NCBI GenBank assembly: GCA_008933045.1
Contig: WBXJ01000042.1
Location: 1-15,285, forward strand
Length of the DNA: 15,285 nt
Direction of reading: 5' to 3'
From: Verrucomicrobiota bacterium
GTDB lineage: Bacteria; Verrucomicrobiota; Verrucomicrobiia; Limisphaerales; SXQI01
The position numbers and the translations under genes are program-made. This document shows positions 13,377 through 15,285 of this stretch, piece after piece (the stretch's first letter is position 1; each line of letters opens with the position of its first letter). The notes under the pieces were generated by a model. It had not been told where the DNA came from, did not search any database, and saw nothing but the letters and a program-made list of their open reading frames with translations.

Positions 13377-15062
13377 ATGACTCGATCCTCATCATCATTC
13401 GCGAGTTTGCTGATGGCAGGGTTGGTGATGCTCGCGGGGTGTAATGCTCGCCAGCCCACGACCGTCAAAAAGCTTGTTCCCAAGCCTAACCCGGCCCCGA
13501 CAGTGGTTCCTCGTCCATCGAGTGAAGCATTGACGCAATCCCTTGCACATTACGCGGCTGGGTTGAGTTTTGATCTTCGCGGCGAGTTCAAGCTCGCTCT
13601 CGAGGAGTATGTACTCTCGGCTATCGCCAACCCCAAGTTTGAACCCGTGGTTGTTGAATCCGCGCGGAGGCTCCTTAGAGGCCGAGAATTTGATCGTGCC
13701 GTCGAGTTTATCTCGAAGAGGTTAACTCTACCAGATCCACCGGTGCCGCTCTACCCGATGCTCGGGTTGGCCTTCGCCGGTTTGGGAAAGACGAATGAGG
13801 CAGTTTCGGCTTGTCAGGTTGCAGTGAAGAAATTTCCTCTGAACTTGGCCGGGTACATCCAACTTTCGCAACTCTACACTCAAGCCGGAAAAACCAACGA
13901 GGCGTTGAAGGTGATTTCAGATGCGGCTCGCCAACCTTCCTCCGACCCTACTTTTTGGTTGGCACTGACCGAGATACTAGCCGGTTTCGAAAATCAGAAG
14001 GCACTCACTACAGTTGATGCCAAAGCACGAATTTTATCGGCAACAGATAAAGCTGCAGATTTAAAACCCGAGGATCCGGAAGTGCGTGAGCGGATTGGGA
14101 ACCTTTATCTGATTCTTGGTCAGTTTGATAAGGCCGAGGCGATTTACGAGGCTCTCTTAGAATCTAACCCTGACCAACTTTCCCTCCAAGAGAAACTCAC
14201 AAACATCTATCTTCGTGGCGGCAAGCAAGCTAAGGCGGCAAAACTGCTTGAGTCTTTGCGACGGGAAAGCCCCACCAATCCACAGGTTTATTATCTTCTA
14301 GGAACTTTGGCTTACGAAGCCAAGGATTATGCGAAAGCAGCGGAGAACTACGAGACGGTTCTGCGCCTCAATCCCGATCTGGAACAGGTGTATTATGACC
14401 TCGCCGGTTTGCTGATTACTTTGCAGAAACCAGTTGCGGCTCTGGACATGCTTCAGAAAGCACGTAGCCGATTCAAACTAAATTTCACTCTCGAGTTTTA
14501 TTCGGGAGTGGCGTTGGGACTCATGGGAAAATTCCCAGAGGCACTCAACCATTTTACCTCAGCGGAAATCGTCGCCAAAACAACTGAACCCTCCCGGCTC
14601 AATCATCTTTTTTACTATCAACTCGGAGGTGCGCACGAACGTGTGGGAAACATTCCTGATGCGGTCGCTTATCTCAAGAAAGCTTTAGTTCTGCGCCCTG
14701 ATTATGCGGAGGCCCAAAACTACCTCGGTTACATGTGGGCAGAACGAGGCGACAATCTTGAGGAAGCTCAACAATTGATCACCAAAGCCTTGAAATTGGC
14801 ACCCGAGAATCCAGCCTTCCTCGATAGTTTGGCTTGGGTTTTGCACCAACAGGGAAACCACAGTGAAGCACTGAAGCAAATTAAACTGGCGATCGCGAAG
14901 TCCACTCAACCCGATGCCACGCTCGTCGAACATCTTGGAGATATTCATCTCGCCCTGAATCAAAAGGAGGAGGCTGCAACCGCATGGCGCGAGTCTCTAC
15001 TCATTCAAGCCAACGACAAGGTGAAAAATAAACTTCAGAACCTTCTGAGGTCTCCTCCTTAG
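13377..15062 (+). CDS. TPR-repeat lipoprotein
   Basis: A 561-aa protein with a lipoprotein signal peptide: hydrophobic MTRSSSSFASLLMAGLVMLAGC with lipobox LAGC and lipidation at Cys22. A proline-rich linker (about 30-50) leads into roughly ten to twelve tetratricopeptide repeats covering about 54-546. Clear copies are at 235-267, 303-336, 413-444, 446-479, 480-511 and 515-546, with the usual G/A, Y, A and P positions (for example YYQLGGAHERVGNIPDAVAYLKKAL). TPR lipoproteins act as protein-protein scaffolds in the cell envelope, often in outer-membrane assembly or secretion; no partner can be named. The lolC/E-like system elsewhere in the window is the sort of machinery that would sort it. No Shine-Dalgarno site is seen. 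A DUF2203-like gene follows 8 nt later. Confidence 0.9.
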   Translation: MTRSSSSFASLLMAGLVMLAGCNARQPTTVKKLVPKPNPAPTVVPRPSSEALTQSLAHYAAGLSFDLRGEFKLALEEYVLSAIANPKFEPVVVESARRLLRGREFDRAVEFISKRLTLPDPPVPLYPMLGLAFAGLGKTNEAVSACQVAVKKFPLNLAGYIQLSQLYTQAGKTNEALKVISDAARQPSSDPTFWLALTEILAGFENQKALTTVDAKARILSATDKAADLKPEDPEVRERIGNLYLILGQFDKAEAIYEALLESNPDQLSLQEKLTNIYLRGGKQAKAAKLLESLRRESPTNPQVYYLLGTLAYEAKDYAKAAENYETVLRLNPDLEQVYYDLAGLLITLQKPVAALDMLQKARSRFKLNFTLEFYSGVALGLMGKFPEALNHFTSAEIVAKTTEPSRLNHLFYYQLGGAHERVGNIPDAVAYLKKALVLRPDYAEAQNYLGYMWAERGDNLEEAQQLITKALKLAPENPAFLDSLAWVLHQQGNHSEALKQIKLAIAKSTQPDATLVEHLGDIHLALNQKEEAATAWRESLLIQANDKVKNKLQNLLRSPP

Positions 15063-15070
15063 TTGGTCGT

Positions 15071-15285
15071 ATGGTTTTTCATTTCACAAAGCACTACACA
15101 TTGCCCGAAGCTATTGAGCTACTGCCGAGATTGCGCGTTTGGCTTGAGGAGTTAAGCGAGTTGCGTGCGAGCGAACTGAAGATAGAAGTCGAACTTTCGA
15201 AATTGCTCAGTAACGCGGACGATATCGGCGGCGAAGTTGTCAATCAGTCGCTACGGAATTTAAGTCGGATGAAGGAAATTCTTTC
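15071..15285 (+). CDS. DUF2203-like protein, 5' part (cut by window edge)
   Basis: From ATG 15071, 8 nt after the TPR gene stop, an open frame of 71 full codons runs off the window. It begins MVFHFTKHYTLPEAIELLPRL, then VWLEELSELRASELK, and later contains a GGEVVNQSLRNLSRMKEIL stretch. The start FTLxEAxxLLPxLRxxLxEL and the later GG segment resemble DUF2203 (about 120-aa helical proteins of unknown function). The visible chain is predicted to be helical and charged, with no signal peptide, hence cytoplasmic. It was too short and incomplete to be recognised by length alone. The spacing suggests co-transcription with the TPR lipoprotein. Confidence 0.7.
   Translation, partial: MVFHFTKHYTLPEAIELLPRLRVWLEELSELRASELKIEVELSKLLSNADDIGGEVVNQSLRNLSRMKEIL

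Overview
The window looks like ordinary chromosomal sequence from a member of the Verrucomicrobiota, most likely near Pedosphaera/Limisphaerales. The clues are a prepilin-type protein with the N-terminal signature typical of that group (GFTLIELLVVIAIIAILAG followed by MLLPALSRAKE), several Sec-secreted proteins of unknown role, a membrane-anchored formylglycine-enzyme-like protein, and very few Shine-Dalgarno sites. No tRNA, rRNA, insertion sequence, phage gene or CRISPR array is visible. The taxonomic call is inference from protein style, not from a marker gene.

Left part (1-6434). A possible partial gene (1-60, minus) lies downstream of a membrane-anchored FGE-sulfatase-fold protein (174-1103, minus). 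The latter is divergent from an Xaa-Pro aminopeptidase (1199-2485, plus). Converging on the peptidase is a tight minus-strand run, read in the order lolC/E-like permease (6434-5163), nadC (5149-4280), birA (4278-3295) and coaX (3288-2509). Gaps are 13 nt or less, so this is very probably one operon. It joins a lipoprotein-export permease to NAD, biotin-ligation and CoA cofactor genes.

Middle (6537-10950). A small secreted protein (plus), a prepilin-like protein (minus) and a secreted trypsin-like serine protease (minus) are followed by a divergent secreted single-CXXCH protein (plus). A clear hairpin terminator separates that gene from a convergent secreted rhodanese (minus). A 274-bp non-coding stretch then leads to a 1-Cys (Prx6-type) peroxiredoxin.

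Right part (10951-15285, all plus). The peroxiredoxin ends at a good intrinsic terminator. Next comes a purN-hisG pair overlapping by 11 nt, and then a 33-codon gene encoding a very basic protein that resembles the bS22/AURKAIP1-COX24 small ribosomal proteins. Two hairpins separate this unit from a long TPR lipoprotein, which is followed 8 nt later by the start of a DUF2203-like gene cut by the window edge.

Most genes are housekeeping. The features I consider most worth a second look are the bS22-like microgene, the FGE-like protein lacking both catalytic cysteines, the dyad placed inside its probable promoter spacer, the two additional C-terminal cysteines of the peroxiredoxin, the secreted single-haem-motif protein, and the structured leader in front of the TPR lipoprotein. 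I did not find a convincing new multi-gene system.
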